Source: Planctomycetota bacterium (GTDB lineage Bacteria > Planctomycetota > Brocadiia > CAIUPP01). Taken from it: a stretch of 64,000 nt of DNA. The first letter of the stretch is position 1; the number at the start of each line of letters is the position of its first letter. The DNA lies in the NCBI GenBank assembly GCA_022705425.1, contig JAKJEM010000014.1:1-64000 (forward strand), in the 5' to 3' direction. The notes below the pieces were generated by a model, which saw only the letters and a list, made by a program, of their open reading frames with translations, was not told the DNA's origin and made no database searches. A program made the translations under genes and the position numbers. Positions 28,333 to 37,677 of this stretch are shown here, one piece after another.

Positions 28333-29715
28333 CTACCGCCCCTCGTACCAGTACGCCGGAAGGGCGTCGCGTTCCGCCTCGAGCAACTCCGCGATGCAGG
28401 CATCCGCGTCCGCGATGTTGTTGCAGATCGGGTCGGTGAGCATGGCGCGGCGGAGCAGGGCGCGATCCCCCGTCACGGCCGCCTCCGCGGTCAACTCGTG
28501 CGTGTCGAGGACCTGGTGCGTCAGCCCGAGAAGCCCGCGCGGCAGAACGCCGAAGGGCTGGGGCCGCGGCCCGCGCATGTCCACGTCGCACCGCAGCTCC
28601 AGGAAGGCGTCGTCGGGCAGGTTCGTCACGGCGCCCCGGTTCGCCGAGTTGATGTAGAATGGCTTGTTCAGGCCGCCCCACATGCTCTCAATGATGTCCG
28701 TGGCGTGGTCGTTGCCGATCTTGGTCATGAACTCGGCGGGGGAGAGCTTGCCGCAGGCGTAATCCCGCGTCACCTTCCACGCCGCCGCCATCTCCTGGGC
28801 GCGCTGCCGCGCGTCGAAGACCCGAATCGGCTCCGGAACGTTCTGCGCCACGCCATACCCCTGGAAGAACGGCACGTACTCCTTGGTGTGGCTGACGGCG
28901 GTGGGGAAGGCGCCGTAGAGGTCGAAGAGCTGAAGGGCGTAGTTGAGGTTGAAGCGCGGCTTCGCCTTCTCGCCGGGGTTCTTCTTCTCGGCGCGCGCCT
29001 GCTCGGCGAGCCAGCGGCGGAAGCGGGGGAACAGGTCGCGCCCGTCGTAGTTCAGGCGTGTCACCCACGTGCAGTGATTGACGCCGCCGATGGCCAGGTC
29101 AAGCCGCGCCCAGACCTCCGGCGGCACCGCCGTGGCCTCGTCCGGCAGAATGCCCACGCGCTTGCACCAGCGCAACGTGTTGTGCGGCTCGTGATTGCCG
29201 TCGCAGAGGGCGAAGCTCCGCACCTGCGGCGCATAGCGCATCAGGGCGATCCCCAGGACAGCGGTGGGGTTGACGAAGTTGATGACCCAGGCCTCGGGCG
29301 CCAGGCGCTGCGCGTCGCGCGCCATGGCCAGCGCGTGCGGAATCTCGCGCAGGGCTCGGAAGATGCCGCCGGGGCCGATCGTGTCGGAACTGCACATGCG
29401 GATGCCGTGCCGCGCGGCGATCTCCGTATCCAGCCCGCGGAAGTGCGCGTTGCGGTCGGAGAAAGTCAGAACGATGAAATCCGAGTCGCCCATCACCTCG
29501 CGCCGGTCGGTGGAGCCGATGACCTTGACCCCGCACCGCGCGTGCGCGAAGACCCTGCGCGCCAGGCGCATCATCGTCGCCAGCGTGGCCGGGTTCGTGT
29601 CCACCAGGGCCAGCGTCCCCCCGGCCATGACCGGGCTCGAGGCCATCTTATGAATGACCGGCTTGCCGAAGAAATAACTCCCAGCGCCGATGACGGTGAT
29701 CTTCGGTCCGCGCAT
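28333..29715 (-). CDS. GH4 family alpha-glycosidase (alpha-galactosidase-like)
   Basis: 460 residues. ATG 29715 with GGAAAGG upstream. An N-terminal Rossmann fold KITVIGAGSYFF binds NAD. Metal and catalytic residues appear as the Cys in FALCDGNHE and the His in GGVNHCTWV, and INFVNPTA is the family NPT motif. GH4 enzymes cleave by NAD-dependent oxidation and elimination with Mn2+. The LCDGNHE and GVNHC versions resemble alpha-galactosidase and alpha-glucosidase members rather than 6-phospho-beta-glucosidases. The neighbour is a second glycosidase on the opposite strand, indicating disaccharide use. Confidence 0.85.
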   Translation of the reverse strand: MRGPKITVIGAGSYFFGKPVIHKMASSPVMAGGTLALVDTNPATLATMMRLARRVFAHARCGVKVIGSTDRREVMGDSDFIVLTFSDRNAHFRGLDTEIAARHGIRMCSSDTIGPGGIFRALREIPHALAMARDAQRLAPEAWVINFVNPTAVLGIALMRYAPQVRSFALCDGNHEPHNTLRWCKRVGILPDEATAVPPEVWARLDLAIGGVNHCTWVTRLNYDGRDLFPRFRRWLAEQARAEKKNPGEKAKPRFNLNYALQLFDLYGAFPTAVSHTKEYVPFFQGYGVAQNVPEPIRVFDARQRAQEMAAAWKVTRDYACGKLSPAEFMTKIGNDHATDIIESMWGGLNKPFYINSANRGAVTNLPDDAFLELRCDVDMRGPRPQPFGVLPRGLLGLTHQVLDTHELTAEAAVTGDRALLRRAMLTDPICNNIADADACIAELLEAERDALPAYWYEGR

Positions 29716-29834
29716 GAAGCATCCTTTCCTGAAAGGGAATGCGCCCATCTTAGTCTAGGGCGGGGCGCGGCGCAAACGCGCGATGGGGGCATTTGACGGA
29801 CGCCGCGCCAATGGCAACCGCGGCGCCCATCCGA

Positions 29835-29840
29835 TATAAT
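29835..29840 (+). promoter_or_regulatory. -10 box TATAAT upstream of cupin epimerase gene
   Basis: A perfect TATAAT lies 130 nt before the ATG at 29971. The segment 17 nt upstream (TGGCAA) is a poor -35, so strength is uncertain. The intergenic stretch 29,716-29,970 holds nothing else recognisable. Confidence 0.4.
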
Positions 29841-29970
29841 CAACTTGAGCAAGAGTCGCACCGGCTTTCCGGTCCGGCGCGCCATTCCGACCGCGCGCTG
29901 CTCTTCGGCCTGAACCGCGCGCAGGAAGTCCTGGTGAAGGAACCGGTCCTCGTTTCAAGGAAGCCGCACC

Positions 29971-30429
29971 ATGATTGACGGCGTCGGACTCAAGGAGCTC
30001 GTGACGCATCCCGACGAGCGCGGGTACTTCCGCGAACTCATCCGGGTGACGGACCCCTTCTTTGCGGAGGGCTTCGGGCAGTGGAGCGTCTCGAACATGC
30101 GCGCCGGCGTGCTGAAGGCCTGGCACATCCACAAGGCCCAGGTGGACTGGTGGTACGTCGCCGCCGGCGTCCTGCAAGTCGGCCTGCACGACACCCGCCC
30201 GCCATCGCCGACCTTCCGCGAGACGATGACGCTGTGGATGGGCGACGACCACCCCCCGCGCGTCCTGCGCATCCCGCCCGGCGTGGCCCACGGCTGCAAG
30301 GTCCTGCGCGGCCCGGCGCTTCTCTTCTACATCACCTCAAGAGTCTATGACCCCGCCGATGAAGGCCGCATCGCCCACGATGATCCGGCCATCGGATACG
30401 ACTGGCTCCGGCCTCCGCAGACCCCGTAA
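29971..30429 (+). CDS. dTDP-sugar 3,5-epimerase-like cupin (RmlC/WxcM type)
   Basis: 152 residues, shorter than RmlC (about 180). HPDERGYFRELIR is the RmlC-type substrate loop, and IPPGVAHGCKVL plus YDPADEGRI match the second half of the cupin barrel. The first active-site strand reads AWHIHKAQVDWW instead of the usual GLHYQ, so the catalytic His/Lys arrangement differs and epimerase activity is not certain. It may act as an epimerase, isomerase or binding subunit in nucleotide-sugar formation. It converges on the flippase gene at the start of the polysaccharide region. Confidence 0.7.
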   Translation: MIDGVGLKELVTHPDERGYFRELIRVTDPFFAEGFGQWSVSNMRAGVLKAWHIHKAQVDWWYVAAGVLQVGLHDTRPPSPTFRETMTLWMGDDHPPRVLRIPPGVAHGCKVLRGPALLFYITSRVYDPADEGRIAHDDPAIGYDWLRPPQTP

Positions 30430-30548
30430 GAAGCCCCGGCGATTCCGGGAGTTGCGGCGTGCGACAAGGCGCAGATGCGCAAGTGGGGCGCAGATGGCGC
30501 GTTTCCACCGGCGTTGGTCGAGACCCGATCGGACCGCGAAGGCGTCCG

Positions 30549-31952
30549 TCAGGCGCGTGTTCTTTCGGGCGATTCGGCCGGACCCTTGAGGGACAGCAAT
30601 CCCGCTCTGCGCACCTGAACCAGCGCGTAGCCGACGCTCAAGGGAACTGTCATGGCGTCCACCACGGCGGCGCCCCGCGCGCCCCAGAGGGCGGTGAAGC
30701 CCAGGAGCAGAAGGATAACGACCACGCTGGTCAGAACCGAACTTCGTAACAGGAGGTCCGTCCGCCCGGCAGCCAGCAGCAGCGACGTGGCCCACATGAA
30801 GGGCGTCCATACCACAACGCCCCAGGCCATCAGGCGGAAGAGCGTGCCTGCCTCGGCGAACTGCGGTCCGAGCATCCATCGGATGGCGGGCGGCACCACG
30901 ACGAACAGCGCGCCGTACAACAGCAACGACCCGCCCCCCATAACACCGCTGAGACGCCGCACGAACGCTTTCAGCCGCGCAAAGTCTCCGCGCGACCAGA
31001 GACGCGCCACGTGGGGATAGAGCACGTGGGAGACCGCGTAAGCCGCCTGGCTCATCAGGATCACGAAGCTCTTGGCCACACGGTAGACGCCTGCGGCGTC
31101 CTTCCCGACGAAGTAGCCCACGAGCGTCAGGTCGGCGTTCGCGCACGTGGCGCCGGTAACCGACATGAAATAGTTGTGCGTCAGGAATGAACGGATTTCC
31201 CCCGCCCTGGGCGCCAGCAAGGAGATCGGCGCCGGCGTGCGCAAGGGGATGATCCGATGGACAAGCGCCAGGGCGCTCGCCAGGAGCGTCAGGTTCACCA
31301 GCAGATTGGTCAACGCCAGCGCGCCCAGCACGCCGAACACACCCCACTCCAGTCCCCAGATCGCCACCGCTGCCAGCGCCAGCCGCAATGCCGCCCCCGA
31401 GAGATCCACCACCGCCATCAGGCGAAAGCGGTTGAAGAGTCGCAGCACCCCCAGCGCCGTGTCGTCGGCAACGTTCTGTGACACATAGGCGACGGCGCTC
31501 AGTGCCAGAACGGGCCAGGCGCGCCCATCGTGAAGCACATGCGGGCCCGCCCAGAAGCCGGCCGCCATGATCAACGCCACCGACAGCGCGCCACAGGCCG
31601 CGTCCAGCAGGAGCGACAGCTTGATCGTCGCCAGCATTCGCGGAAGGTCGCCCCCCTCGTGAAACTCCGCGAGGTACTTGATGACCATGTCGCGGATGTA
31701 CAACGTGGCGAAGCGGCTGACGATCGCCGCCACGTTCAACCCCAATGCCATGAGACCGTAGTCCTCCACCCCCAGAGCTCTGGCCACGATCAAGGTGTAG
31801 AAGAACCCGATCGCCGAGCTGCCCAGCGTGCCGCCGTACTGCCAAGCCACGTTCCGGAAGAACCCGCCGGGCACGTTGTGCCGCGTCTCCTGAATCAGGC
31901 GACGCCACCAGGGGGGCGGGGGCGCGACGATGGGGGGAAGCCGCTCAGTCAT
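30549..31952 (-). CDS. Polysaccharide flippase, Wzx/MATE-like
   Basis: 467 residues from ATG 31952, overlapping the upstream glycosyltransferase stop by 8 nt. The first half starts NVAWQYGGTLGSSAIGFFYTLIVARALGVEDYGLMAL, the typical opening of O-antigen/PST exporters. About twelve to fourteen hydrophobic helices follow, interrupted by short charged loops. It should move lipid-linked repeat units across the inner membrane. The partner glycosyltransferase and methyltransferase lie directly upstream in the same operon. Substrate unknown. Confidence 0.85.
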   Translation of the reverse strand: MTERLPPIVAPPPPWWRRLIQETRHNVPGGFFRNVAWQYGGTLGSSAIGFFYTLIVARALGVEDYGLMALGLNVAAIVSRFATLYIRDMVIKYLAEFHEGGDLPRMLATIKLSLLLDAACGALSVALIMAAGFWAGPHVLHDGRAWPVLALSAVAYVSQNVADDTALGVLRLFNRFRLMAVVDLSGAALRLALAAVAIWGLEWGVFGVLGALALTNLLVNLTLLASALALVHRIIPLRTPAPISLLAPRAGEIRSFLTHNYFMSVTGATCANADLTLVGYFVGKDAAGVYRVAKSFVILMSQAAYAVSHVLYPHVARLWSRGDFARLKAFVRRLSGVMGGGSLLLYGALFVVVPPAIRWMLGPQFAEAGTLFRLMAWGVVVWTPFMWATSLLLAAGRTDLLLRSSVLTSVVVILLLLGFTALWGARGAAVVDAMTVPLSVGYALVQVRRAGLLSLKGPAESPERTRA

Positions 31953-32982
31953 GTGTCCTCGGCCGGACCAGGCTGCGGAAGAGGGCCGCCAGGGCATCGG
32001 CAATGTTATCGGCGCTGAAGTGCCGTTCCACAACCGTTCGTCCTGCGCGGCCCATCGCGACCCGCAGGCTCCGATCCCGGTACAGGGTTTCGAGCGCTTG
32101 GTACCAGTCGTCCATCGTGGTGACGCCGAAGCCGATGTCGCCCTTCGCGAGTACTTCCGCGTTCATCCCCACCGGCGAGACGACGACCGGCAGGCCGACC
32201 GCCATGTACTGGAGCATCTTGAAGCTGCACTTGCCGCGCGCCCATTCGCTGTCCGGCAGGGGCATGATCCCCACGGTCATGTCGTGCAACACGTCCACCT
32301 CGATCCGCTCGTTCCACCGCACGAAACGCAAGCGCCCCGCCGGAATCGCCGTCGTCCGCCAGGGTCTCTCGGCGACAATCAACACCTCCGAATCCGGGTG
32401 GCCGTCGAGGAAGCGCAGAAGCGCCTCCTGGATTCGCTCCAGAAAGGGAAAGCTGTCCGCGGCGCCCGTCCAGCCGATGGTGAAGCGATCCGTCGGCGCC
32501 GGCGGTTTCGGCCGCGGCGCGTAGCGCGATAGGTCGAGTGCCGTCGGCAGCACGGTGATATTCCCGCAGTAGCGGCTGAACCACTCGGCCAGAAAGGCGT
32601 TGCCCGCCACGATGGCGTCCATGCCGCGGGCGATGTGCGGCAATGCGTACCTGCCGAGCGGCCAGTCCAGCCAGATTGCGTCGTCCACGTCCAGTACGCG
32701 CGGACGCTTCAGAAGCCGTTCAAAGGTCTCGTATCCTCGCACGAGTTCACGTCCGATCCACGTCAGGTCCGCCCGGCGCGAACCGAGCAGCCCCGGAAGG
32801 TGCGAGGCCGCCTTGAACGGGCTCGGCCAGCCGCAGTTCTCGTAGAAGAAGGGAATATACTCGCGGACATGGAGTCCCTGGCCTTCAAGCCGGGGAATAT
32901 ACTGCCGGACCCGGAATCTCGCAGCGGGAGAGTTCCTTCCGCCGGTCAGCGCGGCAACGCGGATGAGTTGCTCATGTGCCAT
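31945..32982 (-). CDS. GT4-type glycosyltransferase
   Basis: 345 residues. The C-terminal Rossmann half is clear: DRFTIGWTGAADSFPFLERIQEAL (nucleotide loop), GIMPLPDSEWARGKCSFKMLQYMAVGLPVVVSPVGMNAEV containing the E-x7-E-like sugar-nucleotide motif in diverged form. The N-terminal half has ARFRVRQYIPRLEGQGL, typical of this group. It likely adds one residue to the lipid-linked polysaccharide. It overlaps both neighbours by 8-11 nt, indicating one transcript with the flippase and methyltransferase. Confidence 0.85.
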   Translation of the reverse strand: MAHEQLIRVAALTGGRNSPAARFRVRQYIPRLEGQGLHVREYIPFFYENCGWPSPFKAASHLPGLLGSRRADLTWIGRELVRGYETFERLLKRPRVLDVDDAIWLDWPLGRYALPHIARGMDAIVAGNAFLAEWFSRYCGNITVLPTALDLSRYAPRPKPPAPTDRFTIGWTGAADSFPFLERIQEALLRFLDGHPDSEVLIVAERPWRTTAIPAGRLRFVRWNERIEVDVLHDMTVGIMPLPDSEWARGKCSFKMLQYMAVGLPVVVSPVGMNAEVLAKGDIGFGVTTMDDWYQALETLYRDRSLRVAMGRAGRTVVERHFSADNIADALAALFRSLVRPRTHD

Positions 32983-34048
32983 CGCGCGCCTTTCGCAGGA
33001 GCACCCACACCTTGGGGGAAATCAGGTCCAGCGCGTCAGCGCAGGGGTAGTGCCGCGTCACGTCCTTCAACACGTCGGACGAAAGCGCTCCAATGCTCCT
33101 GCGGTCCGGGAAGGGCACAACGCACAACAGGCACAACCCCGATTCCTGCACATGCCGCCGCAGTGCCGCAAGCGTCATACGGTTCAGACCCTTGGCATAA
33201 AAGCTGAGCGCCAGTTCAGCCTCTTGGGGGCGGATCTCCGCGACGTATCGCTCGAAGTCCGGCGCGGACAACCGGGCATGCCCCCAGAGGAAATCGAGCG
33301 TGCACAGGCTATGTCCGCCATTGATGGCAAAAAAGGGGTTGTATTCATGAAAGGCCACCCCCCCGCGTCTCAGGATGCGCGCGATGCTCTGGAACGCATC
33401 GAGCGGCCTTTCCAGATGTTCCAAGACCTCCCAGCTCACGACGACGTCGGCCGACTCCTCCGCCAGGGCCGAGGCGCAGATGTCATCTTCCGCAAATGAT
33501 ACGCGCCGCGCCGCGTCCCGTTCCACCAGGCCCGCAAACGCCGCGCGCGCGCGGGCCATCGCCTGAAGGCCCTCCGGCGTCACAATGCCGCCCTGGATAT
33601 ACGCCGTCGCCATGTCCGTGGCCGTCACGTTGCCTGCGCCGAATTGCGCCATCGCGTACGCGGCGGCGCCGTCGTAGCCGCCGATTTCCACGACGTCCCT
33701 TCCCATCAATGACACACCCTGCGCGTTGAGGAACCGCTCCACTTCCGCCACCTGCCTCCGGCGGCTCTGCAAGGTGCTGACCCGCACCGCCTTGGGGGGC
33801 GCCGTGAGAATCTCCAGCGGCGGCCTGAACTCGTCCTCCCACCCCGGCTTCAGCCTGCTACGCAGGTCGTGGTGGAGGTCGTAGCGATGCCCCTGCGAAT
33901 CGGTAAAATGCCCGAAGACCGGCCCCCCCCCCCACGGCGTCAACGGCGGCTCCGGCTCGCCCAGGAGTCGGTAGATACGCCAGAACACCTTGTTCAATCC
34001 CAGCGACAGGGCGGGCGCCACCAGCCAGCGTCGGATATGGGGATTCAT
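32972..34048 (-). CDS. SAM-dependent methyltransferase
   Basis: 358 residues. After a 110-residue N-terminal extension, DVVEIGGYDGAAAYAMAQFGAGNVTATDMA is motif I of class I methyltransferases. ADVVVSWEVLEHLERPLDAFQSIARILRRGGVAFHEYNPFF gives motifs II-III. It shares the cluster with a flippase and glycosyltransferases, so methylation of a polysaccharide or lipid intermediate is likely. The 11-nt overlap with the next gene supports co-transcription. Which atom is methylated cannot be told. Confidence 0.8.
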   Translation of the reverse strand: MNPHIRRWLVAPALSLGLNKVFWRIYRLLGEPEPPLTPWGGGPVFGHFTDSQGHRYDLHHDLRSRLKPGWEDEFRPPLEILTAPPKAVRVSTLQSRRRQVAEVERFLNAQGVSLMGRDVVEIGGYDGAAAYAMAQFGAGNVTATDMATAYIQGGIVTPEGLQAMARARAAFAGLVERDAARRVSFAEDDICASALAEESADVVVSWEVLEHLERPLDAFQSIARILRRGGVAFHEYNPFFAINGGHSLCTLDFLWGHARLSAPDFERYVAEIRPQEAELALSFYAKGLNRMTLAALRRHVQESGLCLLCVVPFPDRRSIGALSSDVLKDVTRHYPCADALDLISPKVWVLLRKARDGT

Positions 34049-34131
34049 GTCGCGGTCACCGTAGCCAAAGGCTCAACCACCAGGGCTTGCAGCAGAAGTA
34101 TAGCGGCAGTCCCAGGCGGCCACAACGCGGC

Positions 34132-35070
34132 CTAGTGCCCCAGGATCCGCCAGAACAGTGTGTGCGGCCAGCGCAAGATCGTCCGAGGGATGTAGCCGGC
34201 GAGGAAACGCGCCGTACAGGCGCCCGCAATCAGTCGCCGCATCTCGTCGCGCGAAAGCTTCAACGGCACGCCCAACTCGGCATCAGCCACGGCTTTTTGC
34301 CGCGCTACGTCCTCGCGCGCCTCAAATGGAAACTCGTACGGGGGCGGGCCGCTGCAGACGTGCGAGTCGGCGGGGGAGGCGTTCGGGTCGCGGCAAGGCG
34401 GACCGAACCGGAACGCCTTCAGTCCGAGATAGACGGCGTAATACAGCGTCGAAGAGATCTCGGAGTTCGACGCGGCGAATTCGCACGGCATCGCGTTGCG
34501 GACGAAGTTGTGCATGAACGCCGGGTCCCAGGGATGGGAACCGTTCGCCACCACCTCGAACCCCTTCTCCCGAAAGGCCCGGTCGCGTCCGCGCCGCATG
34601 TCCACCGGATACAGGCAGACCTTGATCGGGTGAAAGCTGGCCGGCAGACCCGCAAGTTCGTCGGCATAAACATCATAGTCCGTTCGGGTGTCAAAGCGCA
34701 TCAGGCTGTGATGCGGGAAGACCAAGGTCCCCTTCCGCCGCGCCGGCCGAACTGTGGCGATGAAATCGTCCAGGTAGAGGATCGGCGCCCCGATGGCGCG
34801 CACATTGCGAACCCCGCCTTCGCGGAAGAGGCGCGCTCCGTCCTCGTTCATGACCAGGAGCATCTCGTCTCTTCCGCGCGGCGTGTAGGCTTCGCGCTCC
34901 GGCGAGCAGTGCAGCGAGCAGAACATGGACCAGAGCGACACGCCGTGTTGAATCCGGAGGTTGAGGGGGTAGTACCACGGCAGCCCCGCATATTCCCGCA
35001 ACGCGCGGCCCACGCCGTACAGGTTGTTGTTCTTCCAGCTCTCCAGCATCCACGGCAGCCACTCACCCAT
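34132..35070 (-). CDS. Unrecognised protein in the polysaccharide cluster
   Basis: 312 residues from ATG 35070, chosen because GGAG lies eleven nt upstream and the protein then begins GEWLPWMLESWKNNNLYGVGRALREY. It contains short strand-helix alternations (LLVMNEDGARLFREGGVRNVRAIGAPILYLDDFI; KGTLVFPHHSLMRFD; EFAASNSEISSTLYYAVYLGLKAFRFGPP) like those of glycosyltransferase-B folds, and ASNSEISSTLYYAVYLG resembles the sugar-nucleotide half of capsule-type transferases. There is no signal peptide. I would call it a possible glycosyltransferase-like protein. Position and size are the only further support. Confidence 0.55.
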   Translation of the reverse strand: MGEWLPWMLESWKNNNLYGVGRALREYAGLPWYYPLNLRIQHGVSLWSMFCSLHCSPEREAYTPRGRDEMLLVMNEDGARLFREGGVRNVRAIGAPILYLDDFIATVRPARRKGTLVFPHHSLMRFDTRTDYDVYADELAGLPASFHPIKVCLYPVDMRRGRDRAFREKGFEVVANGSHPWDPAFMHNFVRNAMPCEFAASNSEISSTLYYAVYLGLKAFRFGPPCRDPNASPADSHVCSGPPPYEFPFEAREDVARQKAVADAELGVPLKLSRDEMRRLIAGACTARFLAGYIPRTILRWPHTLFWRILGH

Positions 35071-35936
35071 TCGCCCGTTCTCCGCTCTGGAGTTCAAGAC
35101 CCGACGGTTCCCGCCAACTCGCCCGCAGGCCCCGTGTCTGAGCCGCATGGGCGCAGGCCGACGTGAAGTTAAGTCACGGCCGCCTGCTTTGTCAATGGCC
35201 GCGCCGGGCGATCAACGAACGGAAGGTGGTTGAAGAGCGTCGAAGACAAGCCGGACCGCGAGGAGCGGCGAAGACCGGTTCGTTCAAGAGCACAGTCGCG
35301 CACTCACGTTGATATCTGCTCGCGGCACAGAACACGCTCCAGAGCATCATCCGCTCCGTCCGCCCGGCCTTCTCGTGATGGCGACGGCACTTCCCCATCA
35401 CCGCTCGCAGTCGTTCTCCCGCCATCGCATCTCCTCTTCTTCGGCAGGATCGCAAATGGCGTGATACGTTCTCTGGACAGGGGCGCTTTGCGTCTGCTAT
35501 ATTGTGAAGTATGTCATGTGCCGTTGAGAAACGTCGCTTTCAGACCCGTACGGATTCTCTTCCGTATGCGTGAAGTACCCGCGGGACTGTGGGCCCAACC
35601 TCGACGCCGCGTTTGCCGAGTCGCCTGAAACGCGGCGCGCGCGCCCGTGACGATCGTGACACGAAGCCTCCTCCGGTTGCGTTATCCGCCATGCACAAGA
35701 ACGTCGGGCAGGGTCCGCAGGCTTCGCCGCAACGTCGTCCGCGCGTTACGCGTCCGACTCGGGAAGCAGCCCTTGCGCCGAGACCATCCGACCGGGCCCT
35801 CTTGAGAAAGGGCTCATCGGACCGGCGATGGACGTTTTCAGACCGATGCGCCGGGCGGATGCGCCCGCAAGCGGGTTTCAGACTCCATCGCGGCGGGCTT
35901 GCCGCCGGACGGCGCATTCCTTGAGAGCGATGCGAT
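35071..35936. other. 866-bp gap between divergent operons
   Basis: It separates the minus-strand flippase operon from the plus-strand legionaminic operon. Short open frames on both strands show no recognisable domain or ribosome site. A candidate plus-strand promoter lies at 35,474-35,503. The size suggests a long leader or decayed gene, but I cannot identify either. Confidence 0.5.
35474..35503 (+). promoter_or_regulatory. Candidate promoter of the legionaminic operon
   Basis: TGGACA at 35474-35479 and TATATT at 35498-35503 are separated by 18 nt, each five of six consensus bases. It would give a leader of about 430 nt before the first gene at 35937. Confidence 0.45.
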
Positions 35937-36641
35937 ATGATCAGAGTTGTGGCGCTGGTAACCGCACGCGGCGGATCGAAGTCCATTCCACGCAAGAACC
36001 TCAAGCTTCTGGGTGGAAAGCCGCTGCTCGGATGGTCCATCGAGGCGGCATGCCGCAGCAGGCACGTGGCGCGCACTATTCTGTCCACGGATGACGAGGA
36101 GATCGCGTCGGCGGGCCGCGCGCATGGCGCCGAGGTGCCGTTCCTCCGTCCGCCGGAACTGGCACAGGACACCTCTTCGCACGTCTCGGTGGCGCAGCAC
36201 GCCATCCGTTGGCTGCGCGAGCATGGGGACGATCCGGACTATATTCTCCTGCTCCAGCCGACCTCGCCCTTCCGGACGACAGAGGACATTGATGCCGTCA
36301 TTGAACTCGCCGATGCACGCCGTCCGGCGGCGGTGATCAGCGTGTGCGAAATGGAACGCCACCCCTTCCTGGGCAAGCGCATCGAGAATGGCGTGCTCAT
36401 GGACTTCCTGCCTTGGCCGGCGGCCTATCCCCGGCGGCAGGACTTGGGTCAGGCCTACGCCCTCAACGGCGCAATCTACCTCAATCGCACGGAATCGCTG
36501 ATGAACGACGCCACCTTCCACCCGGCCGGGGCGCTGGCCTACATTATGCCGCCGGAGCGCTCGATGGACCTGGATACACCTTGGGATTTCCACGTGGCCG
36601 AACTGATCATGAAAGACCTCCATGAGCGCCGTCGTTCTTGA
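35937..36641 (+). CDS. legF: CMP-legionaminic acid synthetase (acylneuraminate cytidylyltransferase family)
   Basis: 234 residues. VALVTARGGSKSIPRKNLKLLGGKPLLGWSIEAA is the CTP-binding signature of CMP-sialate synthetases. LLLQPTSPFRTTEDIDAVIE and a terminal DLDTPWDFHVAELIMK complete the family pattern. It activates the nine-carbon sugar with CTP, releasing pyrophosphate. It is first in an operon whose other genes (LegB, LegC, PtmE) make the legionaminic precursor, so legionaminic rather than N-acetylneuraminic acid is the likely substrate. It overlaps the next gene by 20 nt. The ribosome site is weak. Confidence 0.85.
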   Translation: MIRVVALVTARGGSKSIPRKNLKLLGGKPLLGWSIEAACRSRHVARTILSTDDEEIASAGRAHGAEVPFLRPPELAQDTSSHVSVAQHAIRWLREHGDDPDYILLLQPTSPFRTTEDIDAVIELADARRPAAVISVCEMERHPFLGKRIENGVLMDFLPWPAAYPRRQDLGQAYALNGAIYLNRTESLMNDATFHPAGALAYIMPPERSMDLDTPWDFHVAELIMKDLHERRRS

Positions 36642-37677
36642 CATCGCCGGGCGCCGCGTCGGCGACGGCCAGCCTTGCTTCATCGTGGCCGAAGCCGGCG
36701 TCAACCACAACGGACGCCTCGAACTCGCGCGCCAGCTGATCGAGGCCGCCCGTGACGCCGGGGCCGACGCGGTGAAGTTCCAGACGTATCGCACGGAGCA
36801 GCTGGTCGCCCCGGATGCACCCAAAGCCGCCTATCAAAGGCTGGGCGCGGACAGGGCGGAATCGCAGTTCGACATGCTCAAACGCCTCGAGATGAGTCCG
36901 GAGATGCATCGCGACCTGATGGAGCATGCTCGCGCGTGCGGCATTCTCTTCCTCTCGGCCGCATTTGACATGCAGAGCGCCGAACTGCTGGACTCCCTGG
37001 GCGTGCCTGCCCACAAGATTCCTTCCGGCGAGATAACCAACCTTCCCTTGGTCCGCCGGACGGCGCGCACGGGAAAGCCGATGATCGTCTCCACCGGCAT
37101 GTCCACGTTAGACGAGGTCGCCGACGCCGTCGCCGCCATCCGCCGGGAAGGCAACGAAAAGGTGGCACTGCTCCATTGCACGAGCGGCTATCCCGCCGAG
37201 CCGAAGGAGGCGAACCTGCGCGCCATGCGGACTCTGCGCGCGACGTTCGGCCTTCCGGTGGGATTTTCCGACCATAATCCCGGTCCGAATATCTCTCTGG
37301 CGGCCGTGGCGCTGGAAGCTTGCATCATCGAGAAGCATTTTACCCTGCGGCGCGAACTCCCCGGTCCCGACCAGGCGGCTTCTCTGGAGCCGAAGGAACT
37401 GGCCTTGCTTGTCCGGAGCATTCGCGACATCGAAGCCGCCCTCGGCGACGGCGTCAAGCGGCCGATGCCCGGCGAGGCCGAGACGGCGGTCGTGGCGCGC
37501 AAGAGTCTCTTCGCCGCCCGCGATATCCCCGCCGGCGCGCGACTCGCCGCCGAGATGATCGCGCTTCTGCGTCCGGGCACCGGCATTCCGCCCGGGCGGC
37601 TGGAGGATGTGCTCCAGCGAACTGCGCGGCGCGCGATAGCGGCTGGCGAGATGCTCCGCGAGGACATGCTGCAATGA
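36622..37677 (+). CDS. legI: Legionaminic acid synthase (NeuB family)
   Basis: 351 residues, the usual length. The TIM-barrel domain begins CFIVAEAGVNHNGRLELARQLI. KFQTYRTEQL and HKIPSGEITNLPLV carry metal and PEP ligands, and VGFSDHNPG and EKHFTLRRELPGPDQAASLEP are conserved. The last 60 residues form the SAF/antifreeze-like domain (KSLFAARDIPAGARL). It condenses a six-carbon 2,4-diacetamido sugar with PEP. The 20-nt overlap with legF and 4-nt overlap with the epimerase gene show coupled translation. Confidence 0.9.
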   Translation: MSAVVLDIAGRRVGDGQPCFIVAEAGVNHNGRLELARQLIEAARDAGADAVKFQTYRTEQLVAPDAPKAAYQRLGADRAESQFDMLKRLEMSPEMHRDLMEHARACGILFLSAAFDMQSAELLDSLGVPAHKIPSGEITNLPLVRRTARTGKPMIVSTGMSTLDEVADAVAAIRREGNEKVALLHCTSGYPAEPKEANLRAMRTLRATFGLPVGFSDHNPGPNISLAAVALEACIIEKHFTLRRELPGPDQAASLEPKELALLVRSIRDIEAALGDGVKRPMPGEAETAVVARKSLFAARDIPAGARLAAEMIALLRPGTGIPPGRLEDVLQRTARRAIAAGEMLREDMLQ

